From Harmothoe impar (lineage: Eukaryota; Annelida; Polychaeta; Phyllodocida; Polynoidae): a DNA stretch of 64,000 bases. Positions within the stretch are counted from its first letter, which is position 1; each line of letters starts with the position of its first letter. The DNA lies in assembly GCA_947462335.1 (NCBI GenBank), contig OX381714.1, positions 40,893,360 to 40,957,359 of the forward strand, read 5' to 3'. The notes under the pieces were generated by a model, which ran no database searches, was not told the origin of the DNA, and worked only from the letters and a program-made list of their open reading frames with translations. A program made the translations under genes and the position numbers. Below, in pieces: positions 36,108 through 47,310 of the stretch.

Positions 36108-39082
36108 GTAGGTACACTTCTAAAGGGTACTATTAAGCATTATTTTTGTGGGTACCCGTACCATTGTGCTGGCGTACAAAAATTCCATGAGACCTCTAAC
36201 AGGTCTTCTAAAAGCTCAAATGTAGCTTACTCCACCACAGGCCTGAAAATCTTATTTCTTTTGTAAGTATACCTCCTCCAGTGTCTGGTCCTGTCACCAC
36301 AATGGGGTTGGGTTTCTCTCACTCAACACTAGCGCCATTTATTGTATACCACCAATGAAATGAGTGTATAAGATACCAAATCAAAAATGGAAGTGATTGC
36401 CCATGCCACAGTGACATTACAGCTCTCCGCATAATATGACATTTCCAAGCAATACTGCATTGTTAGAAGTAGGTGGTAAAAGGGCACAGTGTAGAAGGAC
36501 GTATTTTGAAGTTCCAGGCATTCATATTGTAGAGCTACACCACGCTTGTGCAGATCTAGGGGCAGTCTGCGTGGAGAGATCAATCCCTGTTGTGCTCATT
36601 GATAAAACTGCCAAAATGCAACTGGTCCATAAACGGAGAACTCTTAGCCACTGGTTATCTATTCAGTTATGCATTAAGTATAGCTAAAATATACAAGAGT
36701 ACAAGAGGACGGGAATCAATGTGGGGACCTTAGCATGTAGATGTACATGCTATTCCGCATTACCAAGATGATCACTGTACAGTGCCATTTTGTCTGGTAC
36801 CAGTGCTTTACCTCTGCTCACTATAGCAGCCAGGGGATTAGCTGAAGCTGGTTCCTGTCATGAGTTCAAATCCATGTCAATGCCATTTTGTCTACACACA
36901 ATTTTAAAAATATTTTTGGTAGGTGCTTTACACAAGATAGATAGTCATAGTGTAATTTAAAATGTTTTTTTATTCTTACATCTCTAAGTTTTCATTTATG
37001 AATACAATTACTATTTTTAACCAAGTAGGAAAAAAAACATGTAGTCTTGGCATGCATTTGGACCTATGACCCCTGCATTGGTTGGCCAGTGTCCTAACCA
37101 CTCCCCCAATCTGGACAGCTGACATTACGGATATTCAACTACCAATGATTCAAAAATATATGACCCCTGAAACTGTCTACTTTGGATGGCCAGGAACCAA
37201 CTTCAGCTACAGGTGTCACAAGGGAGAATCACTGCATCTCGCTAGTGCGGAATAGAACCATGGGCAGGGGGATGCCTGCTAGATTTCCAGGTGATGCTTA
37301 GGGTAATTCTGATAGATGTTGGCCAGAGAATATACCAAATATTCAGAAATAGGAACATCTTTTTCCCCCATGGATTATAATTGTATATCATGCATGTGTC
37401 AACAGAATTACTTGTTGTACTTTCATATCTATATGGGTTGTATGCATCCTTACTAATGGAGTATAGTCCAGACCGGAGAATTTGGTGAAGCCGCCAAAGA
37501 GAACTTTAACCCTTTCACTGCTGGCCCTGGAAAATGTCATTTGGGACTTAACCACCGGCCCTAAGCCATTGAAATGTGCAATTTTGCAAGTATGTGCTCC
37601 CTGGGACAGTGGCTAAGGAGTAAAATAAGTTGTATCGGAGACAGAATTGACACCTTTTTGACAAGGGGACGTAATGTTCATGTTAAATATTTTTGGATTC
37701 ATTCAAAAATTCTTATTCTTTGTTTCATAGCAGGAGCTGTAATTTAGTGGTATTGGTGCCCTAAGGAAGCAATTTTGCTGCCCTATGGCAGCAGCGGTTT
37801 TTCAAGTGTATTTTAGATGCTGCCCAGAGGCAGCAGCGGCCCTTAAAGGGTTAATTGATAATACTGTGGGGGGTCATTAGGAGGATGGACATCTCTCAGG
37901 GGGGAGCAACCCTAAATATCCTGAGGTTGGGTTTATCACTTCCAGGGTTGTCTGTCCATCATAAATGACCTCTGTAAACCTGTGTTCTCGGTGAGTGTTA
38001 TTTTCAGCAGATGGTGAGTTGCTCTTTAAATAACACGTTAAATGAGTTGTTTAGATGGTGTGACGTGATGGTATCTGATGTTAATGAGATAATTAACACC
38101 TATACTTGAGGATTATGACCTCCCAGAAGGAAGTCTCGCCAATTTCTCCGGTCTTGACCATATATAGCCTACTACTGTGTTAGGACTATGAGGAATATAC
38201 ACAAATAAAACATAATTTTCACAAAACTAATAATAATGTAGGCATAGTAAATAGCAGATGTTTATATTGAAAATTGAAAGAAGGGATTCCACCTCTCCTA
38301 GATGTACAAAATAATCTAAGGTGTCTACTTTTCATTTTATTCCAGGCACAACATGGCTTCAGCAAATTGTTTGGCTCATTTTGAATGACGTTGACATTGA
38401 AACCTCAAGGAGTATCCCAATTCTAAAGCGCTCCTCCTTTCTTGAGCTTCACTTTGGGGACGGTGCTGCGATTGACATCATACCAGATATGAAGTCTCCC
38501 CGACTAATCAAATCCCATCTGCCTTATAACTTCTTCAAGAAAGCCCTTGACAAAACTGATGTGGGTCTTAAGGTAGTCATAGGGATGAGGAATCTAAAGG
38601 ATACTCTAGTCTCCTTCTACCATTTCTACAGAATGAATGACACCCTTGGAAACTTCAAAGGCAGTTTTGATGAATTCTTCAGTATTTTCAAAGACAAAAA
38701 ACTCTTCAATGGGGATTACTTCGACCATGTCCTCAGCTGGTGGCAGGAGAGAGACAACCCCAACTTGTATTTTGTGAAGTATGAAGACATGAAGGAAGAC
38801 CCTCGTAGTGAAATCACCAAGATTGCCACCTTTCTGGGCAAGGAGCTATCAGACCAAGAGCTTGATCTGATCATAGGGGAATCCTCATTTAAGGCAATGC
38901 AGGACAACCCTATGACCAACATGGTCCTTCTCCCCTTCATGAACCAAAGCATTTCTAAGTTCATGCGCAAGGGGCAGGTTGGTGACTGGCAGAATTACTT
39001 CAGTGAGGAGCAGGCCCAGTATGTTGACTCTCTCTGTGAGGAGAAACTGGCACCACATGGACTGATGTTCAAGTACAAATAG
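35966..39082 (+). CDS. cytosolic sulfotransferase, copy 1 (two coding exons)
   Basis: Exons 35966-36107 and 38346-39082 join across Gly48 to give 292 residues, a normal cytosolic SULT length. Such enzymes move a sulfonate group from PAPS to hydroxyl or amine acceptors such as steroids, phenols or amines. Motifs seen: TYPKAGTTW (43-51), the 5'-phosphosulfate loop; KSHLP with the catalytic His105; GMRNLKDTLVSFYHF (127-141) with Arg129 and Ser137 for the 3'-phosphate; RKGQVGDW (255-262), the C-terminal PAPS motif. No signal peptide or membrane segment, so cytosolic. The ATG follows a short 5' UTR piece after an acceptor at 35950, so a non-coding first exon lies upstream. The KxxxTVxxxE dimer motif is degenerate (QNYFSEEQAQ). 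The acceptor substrate cannot be inferred. Confidence 0.93.
36108..38345 (+). other. intron of sulfotransferase copy 1
   Basis: 2.2 kb, GT-AG, closely paralogous to the intron at 51026-53866. Holds a tRNA-like SINE piece on the minus strand (37049-37114). Relative to copy 2 it has lost a short segment at about 36862 and lacks the extra ~0.7 kb found there near 52880-53690. Confidence 0.7.
37049..37114 (-). ncRNA. tRNA-like SINE head, unit 1
   Basis: On the minus strand a box-A-like GTGGTTAGGACACTGG is followed about 33 bases later by a box-B-like AGGTCCAAATGC. It is not a full tRNA. Paralogue of 52112-52177, where box B is better kept. Confidence 0.45.
38346..39082 (+). CDS. sulfotransferase copy 1, coding exon 2
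   Basis: Begins after TTTATTCCAG with the last two bases of Gly48, then TTW...; 244 residues to TAG. A single exon holds the rest of the catalytic domain, whereas vertebrate SULT genes split this part among several exons. Confidence 0.95.
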
Positions 39083-39437
39083 ATTATTGATACACATCAC
39101 AAGTATGAGCTGAACAATGCAATGGACCTCATCCAAAGCCCCAGGATTACTATCAAAGTAATAATGATAAACAAAACATTAGCATGACAGGTTAACCCTT
39201 TTATTCTGCCTTCTTCTTGTGTACATGGTGGGAGTATTAACTATGGATGAATGGATATAGGCAGCACAGACACTCAAAATTGACTTTACATTATTTCACT
39301 TGTACTCAGCTCTAGATTAAAGTTTCTATCAAGGGTCACTTGGTAATATCCGAATAAACAAATAACAATGAGTTTCAAGTGCTATTAGGTAAGGTATTAA
39401 TCATGGAATTATAACCAAACAGTATTCACAGTATATT

Positions 39438-39443
39438 AATAAA
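39438..39443 (+). terminator. polyadenylation signal, sulfotransferase copy 1
   Basis: AATAAA 356 bases after the stop. It is conserved at the matching place in copy 2 (54961). An earlier AATAAA near 39353 is not conserved in copy 2. Confidence 0.5.
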
Positions 39444-40479
39444 GGCTTGTTTGAAATATAATCCTCATACTATTTTTCCAAGATTTACTATTTTATTATT
39501 TCTATTCATATCATTAGGACCTACTCAGTACACACTCTGTTACCAAGTATAATAATTGACCACAGGGTGTCTGTACTAGTATATACTTCAATTCTGGAAT
39601 GGAGATATGTCGTTTCGCATCCAAACTCTTCAAATATAGTATGATGTTTAATATTCTGAAATAAAGTGTATCTAAGGTATCTAGGCTGATGAGTACTGTA
39701 TAAAAAATAACATCTTCAAGATCCTACTTTGGGATTGCAACAAAGGTTTCTACAGATCTTTCACAAAGCCTCTATATGGTTGCTCTCTAGTCACTTTATA
39801 AAATTTAGATATCTAGATACCTTTTTGAAGATAAGGAAATGGGGAGTTCAAATAAACATATATTTTGGTTTTTGTAATTTGAAATTATGTTTACCATGGA
39901 AACATTAAACAGATATTCCTGAATTGCTTCACTTGCATATCTCTACCTTTCAAGAATCAAACAGTTATAACAAGCACAATCCTTTTACTAGATTATAACT
40001 TCTGCAAATATTGCAAAATTACTATATCAGCCTTGTACAAAACCTTGTATAATGTTTGTAAATTCGACCCTTATGCCTTGTACAAAGCCCTGTAAATATT
40101 TGTATATTCAACCTTTATGCCTTGCACCAGCCCCTCTTTAAAAATGTATTGGGTTCATCAATTTTGGGGAATGGACAATATATTCATTGATGGAACACAT
40201 CATTTTATTCATTTCATTCATTCGGGGAAGATAGGAAAACATGGCTTCCTTGGACCTCGGTCAGTGCCAGGGTAAAGGGTCTGCCCACAGAGCATTGGGT
40301 CCATCTTCAGGGCTATGGTCCATCTCCGCAGGATTGGTTACACGTCCAGTGTTCCAATATCCTATAATAGATCAAAAATAAAGGGTGGTAAATTTTTTAT
40401 TTGTGTAATATTCCGGAAAGTTTTATTCCAAGGTAATTAATTACATAACTATATTGCTATAGGTAGAAAATAGGGACAT

Positions 40480-41050
40480 GTGTGAAGAGGAGGAACGTGT
40501 GTCAGGGGGGAGTGACATTGTGTGAGGGGGGACATGTTTAAAGAGGGAGGGACATGTGTGAGCAGGGAGTGAGGTGTGTGAGCAGGGAGTGAGGTGTTAG
40601 GTTGGAGTGAGGTGGGTTAGGAGGGAGTGAGGTGTGAGGGTTGAGTGAGGTGGTGAGGGGGGAGTGGTGTGTAAGGAGGGAGTGGTGTGTGAGGAGGGAG
40701 TGAGATGGGTGAGGAGGCAGTGGTGTGTAAGGAGGAAGTGATGTGTGAGCTGGGAGTGACGTGTGTGAGGAGGGAGTGGTGTGGGAGGATGGAGTGAGGT
40801 AGGTGAGGAGCTAGTGAGGTGGGTGTGAAGGGTGTGTGGAGTGGGTGAAAAGCATGATGAGGGACTAGGGGCGTGGGTAGGGAGTGGGTGGCGCGAGGGA
40901 GTGAAGGGCGTGAGGAGGGAGAAATGGTCATGAGGGAGTGAAGGCGTGAGGATGGAGGGGGGCATGGGGAGGGAAAGAAGGCGTGAGGAGGGAGTGGGGG
41001 CAATGGGGAGGGAGTGAAGGTCGTGAGGGAGTGAAAGGTGTGAGGAGGGA
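40480..41050 (+). repeat. G-rich minisatellite, unit 1
   Basis: Irregular tandem repeats of a GTGTGAGGAGGGAGTGAGG theme, almost free of C on this strand. The minus strand shows Pro/Ser/His-rich open frames that are artefacts of the repeat. The G runs could form quadruplexes. Confidence 0.85.
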
Positions 41051-41150
41051 ATGAAGGTCCTCGTAGTGAAATCACCAAGATTGTAACATTTCTGGGCAAG
41101 GAGCTAACTGACCAAGAGCTGGATCTGACAGGGGAGTCCTTAATCGATGC
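41051..41150 (+). pseudogene. sulfotransferase exon fragment (third SULT), unit 1
   Basis: Reads PRSEITKIVTFLGKELTDQELDL, matching residues 200-222 of the intact enzymes, then drifts after a small deletion. It has no upstream catalytic domain. The 5' side is the G-rich minisatellite, joined within a GAAGGT/GAAGGA stretch. ELTDQE where both intact copies have ELSDQE shows it came from another SULT or an older copy. Confidence 0.85.
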
Positions 41151-41166
41151 ATTCTGTCAAAAGCTA

Positions 41167-41531
41167 TTTAGAGTGGCATGGTCAGATTTTTTCCATATTT
41201 TGATTTCCATCTAAACTTGTTCAAAATGGCAGTACAATATCATATTTGGAGGATGAGATACAATAAAACATCATTCATGGGCAATAAGAGCCAAGTAAAA
41301 TGGTCCCATTGACACAGATAGCCTTTTACAGTTTATTTTCAATGGGTGGAATTATAGTGTGCACTCCAAAAGTCCTAAATGAAGCAAAAAACTCATTATC
41401 AGCAAAAGTCTAAGCTGAATTATATGTTTAATAAAGTAGGTAGGACATGAACTATGGCCATATTTAACATTCTGGCTCAATTTTAGCTAAATCAATTTTT
41501 GAGCCCTAATCATCAGACTATACCACTTTAA
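41167..41531 (-). mobile_element. second-family TTAA MITE, copy 3, with empty site in unit 2
   Basis: TTTA-GAGTGGCATGGTCAGAT to ATCAGACTATACCACT-TTAA. Unit 2 reads AGCTATTTAATGATATC at 59516-59530 with no insert, confirming the boundaries and a TTAA target. Confidence 0.8.
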
Positions 41532-44500
41532 TGATATCTTACTTAACCAATACTGATGTGTTCCAAGTGCCATTGAGCAAGGAATCAAACATGGCAATTA
41601 TAATCAAATTGAAGTATTCCCAAAGTTCAGGGATATTCATTCAGAATAGGTCCTTGTTTGAAGTCATGTCACTGGTATCGGTAGGTGGTCAGTAGCATCC
41701 CATTTACCGGCATTAATTAAATCAAAATGTGTCAATACTTAATTAACCAATCTATAAGAAATACACTTATCTAGAAATTACCAGATTTTGGGCCAAAGAT
41801 GCAGCATGGATAATCTTTTGATCCCAAATATTCTGATAGTTGGTAAAATTTCCCACTAATAAAGATTGAAAATGAAGTTCATGCATTTTCAAATGTTATT
41901 AAAAGTGAATTGGGCTCTCAATCTGTTATGGTAAGGTGGGCGGCAGGGATTTTAGTTCTAGAGCAGCACACTAGGGGGTGATTTCGTCATATTGGCACAT
42001 GCTGTAAAGGAATCAATAAAATTCTAGCAAGTTTGACATGGCTGAGACTAGAACCCCGGGTCTTTGGATCAGAAAGCAAATATTGTAATATTGCGCACCT
42101 CTTTATAAAATAAAAAATAATACATTTAATGAAAAGAAATGAGTGGATTAGTGTTACAGGCTTGCCTTATATGTTGTCTAACACTAGTGTAAATTTGGAG
42201 ATGCTGCTTCTCATCAGACAGGTGTGAGAGCATTTGGGGTGAGGCACCCCGTTTTCACACTTTTGGGTGTGAAAACAGGTGAGCGAATCTACCCATATGG
42301 TCAAATGCACTGTATTCCAATGGGTGAGCGATATAACACAATGATATAAGCGATATAACCCAAACAACAACGATATAACCCAAAAATTTAACCAGACTTT
42401 TAGGCCCCTGCTTCCCCTACAAGGGGGTGTAATTGGCACTTATTTTTTCTATATTTTTTAGATTTTAATTTATTTATTTTTAGAAATACTTATAAAAATC
42501 GTTCCTAATGACAGTGGTAAAGAGTGGTGATGAAACTTTGGGTAATATCGTCACAAGGTGCGCGATATTACCCATATTTACCCTACATACAGAAAAGGAA
42601 CTTTGGGATTTTGCAAAAAAAACTGAAAAATTATTTTTAATCAGCTATTTTCTCCTTCAATAATAATCAAGGATTTCTAAAATCGATTTCTAGATATTTT
42701 ACTTATTGCCCATTAAATATTAGTGATTGAAAAAAATAACTTTCTATTCACCAGCTCTTCAAAATTACAAATAATATTATGCTGAAAAAAATGGTTGTAC
42801 CTGGTCCCAGTGTTTGAAAGGTAACTGGGTCACAGGGGTGGATTGTGGAAAGTGCCACCCAGGAAGTGCCTGAAGCGTCTGAGTAGCAGACCACTGCAGG
42901 AGTACGGTAATAGTAGTAGTAGTCCACTGATAGTTATAACGTTATAATAACAACATAATTATAACCCCCTTATAATACAAAACCTTGCAGTTTTAATAAC
43001 TAAATTAACAGCAGCAGTTGGGGGCAAGGATCCCCTTATAGACCCATACATCTATTATCGCTCACAGAATTCAGTATGCATGTCTGTAGTCTTAAAAATC
43101 ATGAGAAACACTATGTTAATTTCTGTGTGCCATCTATAGAGGGATACACTGGTATACAGCAGTAAAACTATGAGGGATATGATTTTTGCCCGGATTTTTG
43201 TCAAGGCACGTTTTTCAGTTCGTCCCAGCGTGCATACTACATGTATGTCTAGGGATATAGAGTAGTGTGTGACACTGTGCAGATGCCAAGTTGGCTGAAG
43301 ATAGTATGGTGGTATACTTGACATGTTTTTATTGTTCACTGAACATGGGAATGAGCTGTCCATACCATGGTATGTAGGTTTGTAGAGAACCAGCCTGTAT
43401 ACACTCACTGAAGTGGGTGAGGAAAGACAGCCAACCTGACCCTTACACATACATGATGAAGTAAACTAGAGCCGTTGGAGTGGGGCGAGCCCCAGGCCAG
43501 GCCACCTACCTCTGAGAAACCTCCCAAGTCTTCGGCAAATTCAGCCCATACACTGTCCATAATAATAATACTATTATTAATAATGTATGGACACAGTATT
43601 TCACCCCTCACTCTATTCACTAGGCTATATCATTGTTGGGTACCACTCTGAGACTGAAGGCTATATTACTAGCTTCTGCACGAGATCAGGGTGCAAGTCA
43701 TTTATGTAACCTATCATAAGTCCCGTCATAAGTGCTTATTGCGCTTTCCTAAAAGGTTGTAAACAGAAATAAGAAGAGTTTTAGCTCCCATATGTATGGT
43801 ATTAGTATGGTCAGCACATATTGCTTGTGAGAGATTAAAGGGAATCACTGGTTCCTGCACAGAAGCCACCTGGTGGCAAAAATCGAAGCTCATGAAACGT
43901 ATTCTTTATCCCATTGAGGGTGAATGTTGACTATACTCTACATCCACCCCAGGCCAAATGTCAACTATTTACTACACCATGAAGGGCCGGATGTCGACTA
44001 TAATTGACTTAACTCTATGGGATTTAGGAAACCCCCGGCCCCAGGGAAAATCTTTGAAAAAAAATCTGGCCCCATGGCTAAAAAAACGTTTTCTTTGGCC
44101 GGCCTGAATGGGTTAAGCTGTATTCATATTCCTACATAGACCACTTTCCCTAAATCAACTATTTTGTATTTGCTATTTTACAGTATACCTCCATTGTTCA
44201 CATATATTCACTGCTAGGACACCCATAGGATCCTATAGTTAAGGCAAAAGAAAAAAAAATCCAAAATTCATGCCTTTCTCATTTCATCCATGACCCGCTG
44301 TTTTATTGGTCCTAAAATGTTTGTATAGATATCCATTATACATTCCCAAGGTTTGGTTGCAATATCAATAGAAGAAGGGGCTTATCCATGACAGATAATG
44401 TGAAAATGCTGTTCTCCTATTCATTTCTATATAGTTAAGGTACCCCTTTGCTCAAATGGCTGTATCATGAAAGTTAGTACTGTGACATGGCAATTTCTTT

Positions 44501-44588
44501 TGACTTTCTATTAGATAATAAATCAAACTAACATAATCCTGAGTTATATGCAAAAGTCAATAGAACATCAGTAATCCTGCGACAAGTA

Positions 44589-44827
44589 GGGTAGAGCGCC
44601 CATGAGATGACTAACTGGCCTGTTGGTACCTTGAGTAGACTGGTACACTAATCAGGAGCCCTGTGGATAATTGGCCCTATGACGATTGGCCATAAGGATG
44701 ATTAGCCCCCACGTCTATAATAGCTCGGTGGAAGATTGGCCTCATGATTAATGGCACCATGATTAATACATATGGGTCTACTCATGGTACCAACAGACCA
44801 GTCAGTCATCTCATGGGCGAGCTACCC
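44589..44827. mobile_element. TA-flanked MITE, GGGTAGAGCGCCCATGAG family, copy 1
   Basis: About 50 bases at the left (GGGTAGAGCGCCCATGAGAT...) return inverted at the right (...ATCTCATGGGCGAGCTACCC). TA on each side. Interior of GATTGGCC/CCCTATG-like short repeats. Confidence 0.8.
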
Positions 44828-44872
44828 TAGCGAGTCCCTTTAAAACTCCTACAGAACATACTGTGGGTAACC

Positions 44873-45253
44873 CAGGGGCGGCGGAAGTCGGATTGAGGGG
44901 GGCCCAGCTACCATGAACTGAGGGATGTTGGTTAAGGGGGTTATAATGGGAGGTCTTTGGGCCGCAGGCCCCAGGAATTTTTTGGAATTTGACTTTTAGA
45001 TTAGTCACTCAGCGATTTTTGAAACACATCCTATGATCCTAAGAAAACTTTGGAATTTTTTGAGAATACTACCTTGAAATCGGTCTTTTCTAGGGAATTC
45101 TGAGTCTAAACTGTTATTGTTTCCCAACAGGTCGGGGGGGGGGGCAAACATACTTGTGCCCCCCTCCCCCAACTTTAAAGTTGGGGGGACCTGGGGCCCC
45201 AGCCCCCCCCTACCCAGCCCCACCCCCCCCCCCCCCCTGTTCCGCCGCCACTG
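44873..45253. mobile_element. hAT-like MITE
   Basis: Ends CAGGGGCGGCGGAAG and TTCCGCCGCCACTG, flanked by TAACC on both sides (44868-44872, 45254-45258). CAG-GGCGG ends fit hAT-type elements. The right half has long G and C tracts around a CCCAACTTTAAAGTTGGG hairpin. No coding sequence. Confidence 0.65.
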
Positions 45254-46035
45254 TAACCACTACACTATACTGGACAGGTGACATAAAGAATATACAGGTA
45301 TAGGTGACTTACGCAATATCCAGGTATACAACCCACTCACAATACCCAATTCATCGCATGTCTCACAGCCATCAATGTTGCCCGAGTGGAGTCCGGCCTA
45401 ATTTGTACAATGTACAACAGTGGATGATTCTAATTATGTCACATGAGTGTGTGACCCCTTCCCCCAACACTCACCTGGCTTGGTAAGTGTCCAGCTGGTA
45501 TGTGCACACATTGTGTTCCATAGGCGGGTATGTCTTCCAAGTATGTACTATAAATATATATACTGATGTGTTCTTCACCCATATTTGACCATACCAGTCC
45601 ACACATTATACCTAGAGGATCCACATCGTGGATCGTCTTCAGGACCATACACACAGATCTGCATTAGAGCAAGTAAGTGTGTATGCCGTGTGTGGTTTTT
45701 TTTTGTGTTTTTTAATAACATTTATCTTTATTTGTCGTCAGGAAATTTACAGTTACACCGAAATAAAGGTATATAGATCTATATTTCACTTACATTTTCT
45801 AGATCCAAGAGCATATTATAGTATAGTCCAAGAAATCATAATTCCTGAGCATAAAGAAAGGTTCCTCTCAGCCTGCACTAAGTCTGCCTGGCTGATACTT
45901 CGTGAGGAACCCTTTCCTTGTAAAAGGTTCTAATGAAGGAAAACGGGAGTGGCAATATGGTCATTATGTCCACACTGCCAGCACAGTGGAATGGGCAGAA
46001 GCCCCCAAACCTCACCTCACATCTATCGCTGCATA

Positions 46036-46259
46036 GGGTAGACCGCCCATGAGATGACTAGCCGGTATGTTGGTACCATGAGTAGACTGGTATGTCTCAA
46101 TCAGGGTGCCATTAATCATGGGGTCAATCTTCCACAGGGCTATCATAGACATTGGGCCAATCATCCGCAGCACCAATCGCCATAGGGCCTATTGTCCATA
46201 TGGGAATCCTGATCCAAGGTACCAACAGAATAACTAGTCATCTCATGGGCAGTCTACCC
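46036..46259. mobile_element. same MITE family, copy 2
   Basis: GGGTAGACCGCCCATGAGAT to ATCTCATGGGCAGTCTACCC, TA on each side, 224 bp. Confidence 0.8.
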
Positions 46260-47004
46260 TACACCACACACCTGAGGCCTGGTCAATATTTAATAATATT
46301 GTTCTGTATACCGCGTATATTACTGAACGTTAAGGTGAAGTTGCTACAGACATGACAGAGCAGCCTCGTGTCCTTGAGCTAAGGTGACCAATATGTCTGT
46401 GTAAACTCGACAGTTGAACCGGCCTCTGGATTGGTGGGTCAGACATGCGTTTTTTGGCTATGTATACTATAAACGTAAAATATGTACAGAGTGAATATTT
46501 ATCCAATATAGTGATATAACTACCGTATCTGAAAATCCGCGAATTTAGATCCCAGCGAAACTGTACTTTTTAGCAAATCTGCGAAAATGTATACCAGCAA
46601 AAATAGACAGAGGTATGGGGCACAGTATGGGGCACAATATGGGCATTTGGATGTAAAACAAACTAAGATGTACAATCACAAATCTCATGAATACCATTTT
46701 ATAATATTAATAATAAACATAGCCACACATATATGAATAAAAGGGCAGACAGTAAATAATATTATGTGTGTAGTACTCTGGGTGAGGTAGTCGTATAGAA
46801 TACCTTCACAAGCATCAACTGGTGTCTTACAGTCTTGTTCCAGATGTAGTCAGCTGGTTAGTACCGATTAGAAATAAGATAAAGGTCTGGCAGCCCATAG
46901 TCTATCCTCATCCCTGATCTGTACTTCCACCCACAGGTACCAGCACTACACTAGATACTTCTATGGCAAGCCGTTTGGGTAAAGTTGAAATAAAACCAGA
47001 GCCC

Positions 47005-47140
47005 AGGTCACAAAGTCGCTTTTTTAGACATTTTATGCTATAGCCAAATTTGTCCAAAGGTTGCCAGGTCGCTTTCGTTATTGTACAAGGTCACCAGGTC
47101 GCCTGGAAAACAGCCAGGTCGCCAGGTCCCCTTTGACCCC
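47005..47140 (+). repeat. AGGTCGCC repeat
   Basis: CAGGTCGCC units, also at 53045-53175 (shared TATTGTACAAGGTC and CGCCTGGAAAACAGCC). A dispersed repeat outside the duplication in one case and in the sulfotransferase intron in the other. Confidence 0.6.
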
Positions 47141-47147
47141 TCTGCAG

Positions 47148-47310
47148 TCACATCATGGGACCAATCTTCCACAGGGCTATGATAGGCATTGGCCTGATCA
47201 TCCTCAGGGCCAAACACCATAGGGTCTATTGTCCACAGGGCTCCTGATCTGTGTACCGGTCTACTTAAGGTACCAACAGACCAGCTAGTCATCTCATGGG
47301 CAGTCTACCC
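47148..47310. mobile_element. same MITE family, copy 3, left end missing
   Basis: Shares CAATCTTCCACAGGGCTAT and the right end ATCTCATGGGCAGTCTACCC-TA. The left inverted repeat is absent. Confidence 0.75.

Larger units (their letters stand above)
31348..42082 (+). repeat. segmental duplication, unit 1
   Basis: Aligns by eye with 48655-60063 in the same orientation. Begins CAGATGACCTTCAGTACAGG and ends GGATCAGAAAGCAAATA. It contains sulfotransferase copy 1, the G-rich minisatellite and a third sulfotransferase fragment. The internal part 32432-35816 has no counterpart in unit 2, which has 49862-50735 instead. Confidence 0.85.

Noticed and set aside
38346..39082. Sulfotransferase copies as retrocopies
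   Set aside because: Both keep the same intron at the same phase, a spliced 5' UTR and paralogous flanks, so they arose by DNA duplication.
40597..41099. Long minus-strand Pro/Ser/His-rich open frames (also at 56061-56553)
   Set aside because: They lie wholly inside the G-rich minisatellite, where a C-rich opposite strand rarely makes stop codons.
43055..43450. 131-codon minus-strand frame
   Set aside because: No domain or codon pattern supporting a gene; isolated in MITE-rich spacer DNA.
45628..45933. 101-codon frame with a hydrophobic stretch
   Set aside because: No homology recognised, no splice or promoter context; hydrophobic residues come from a T-rich run.
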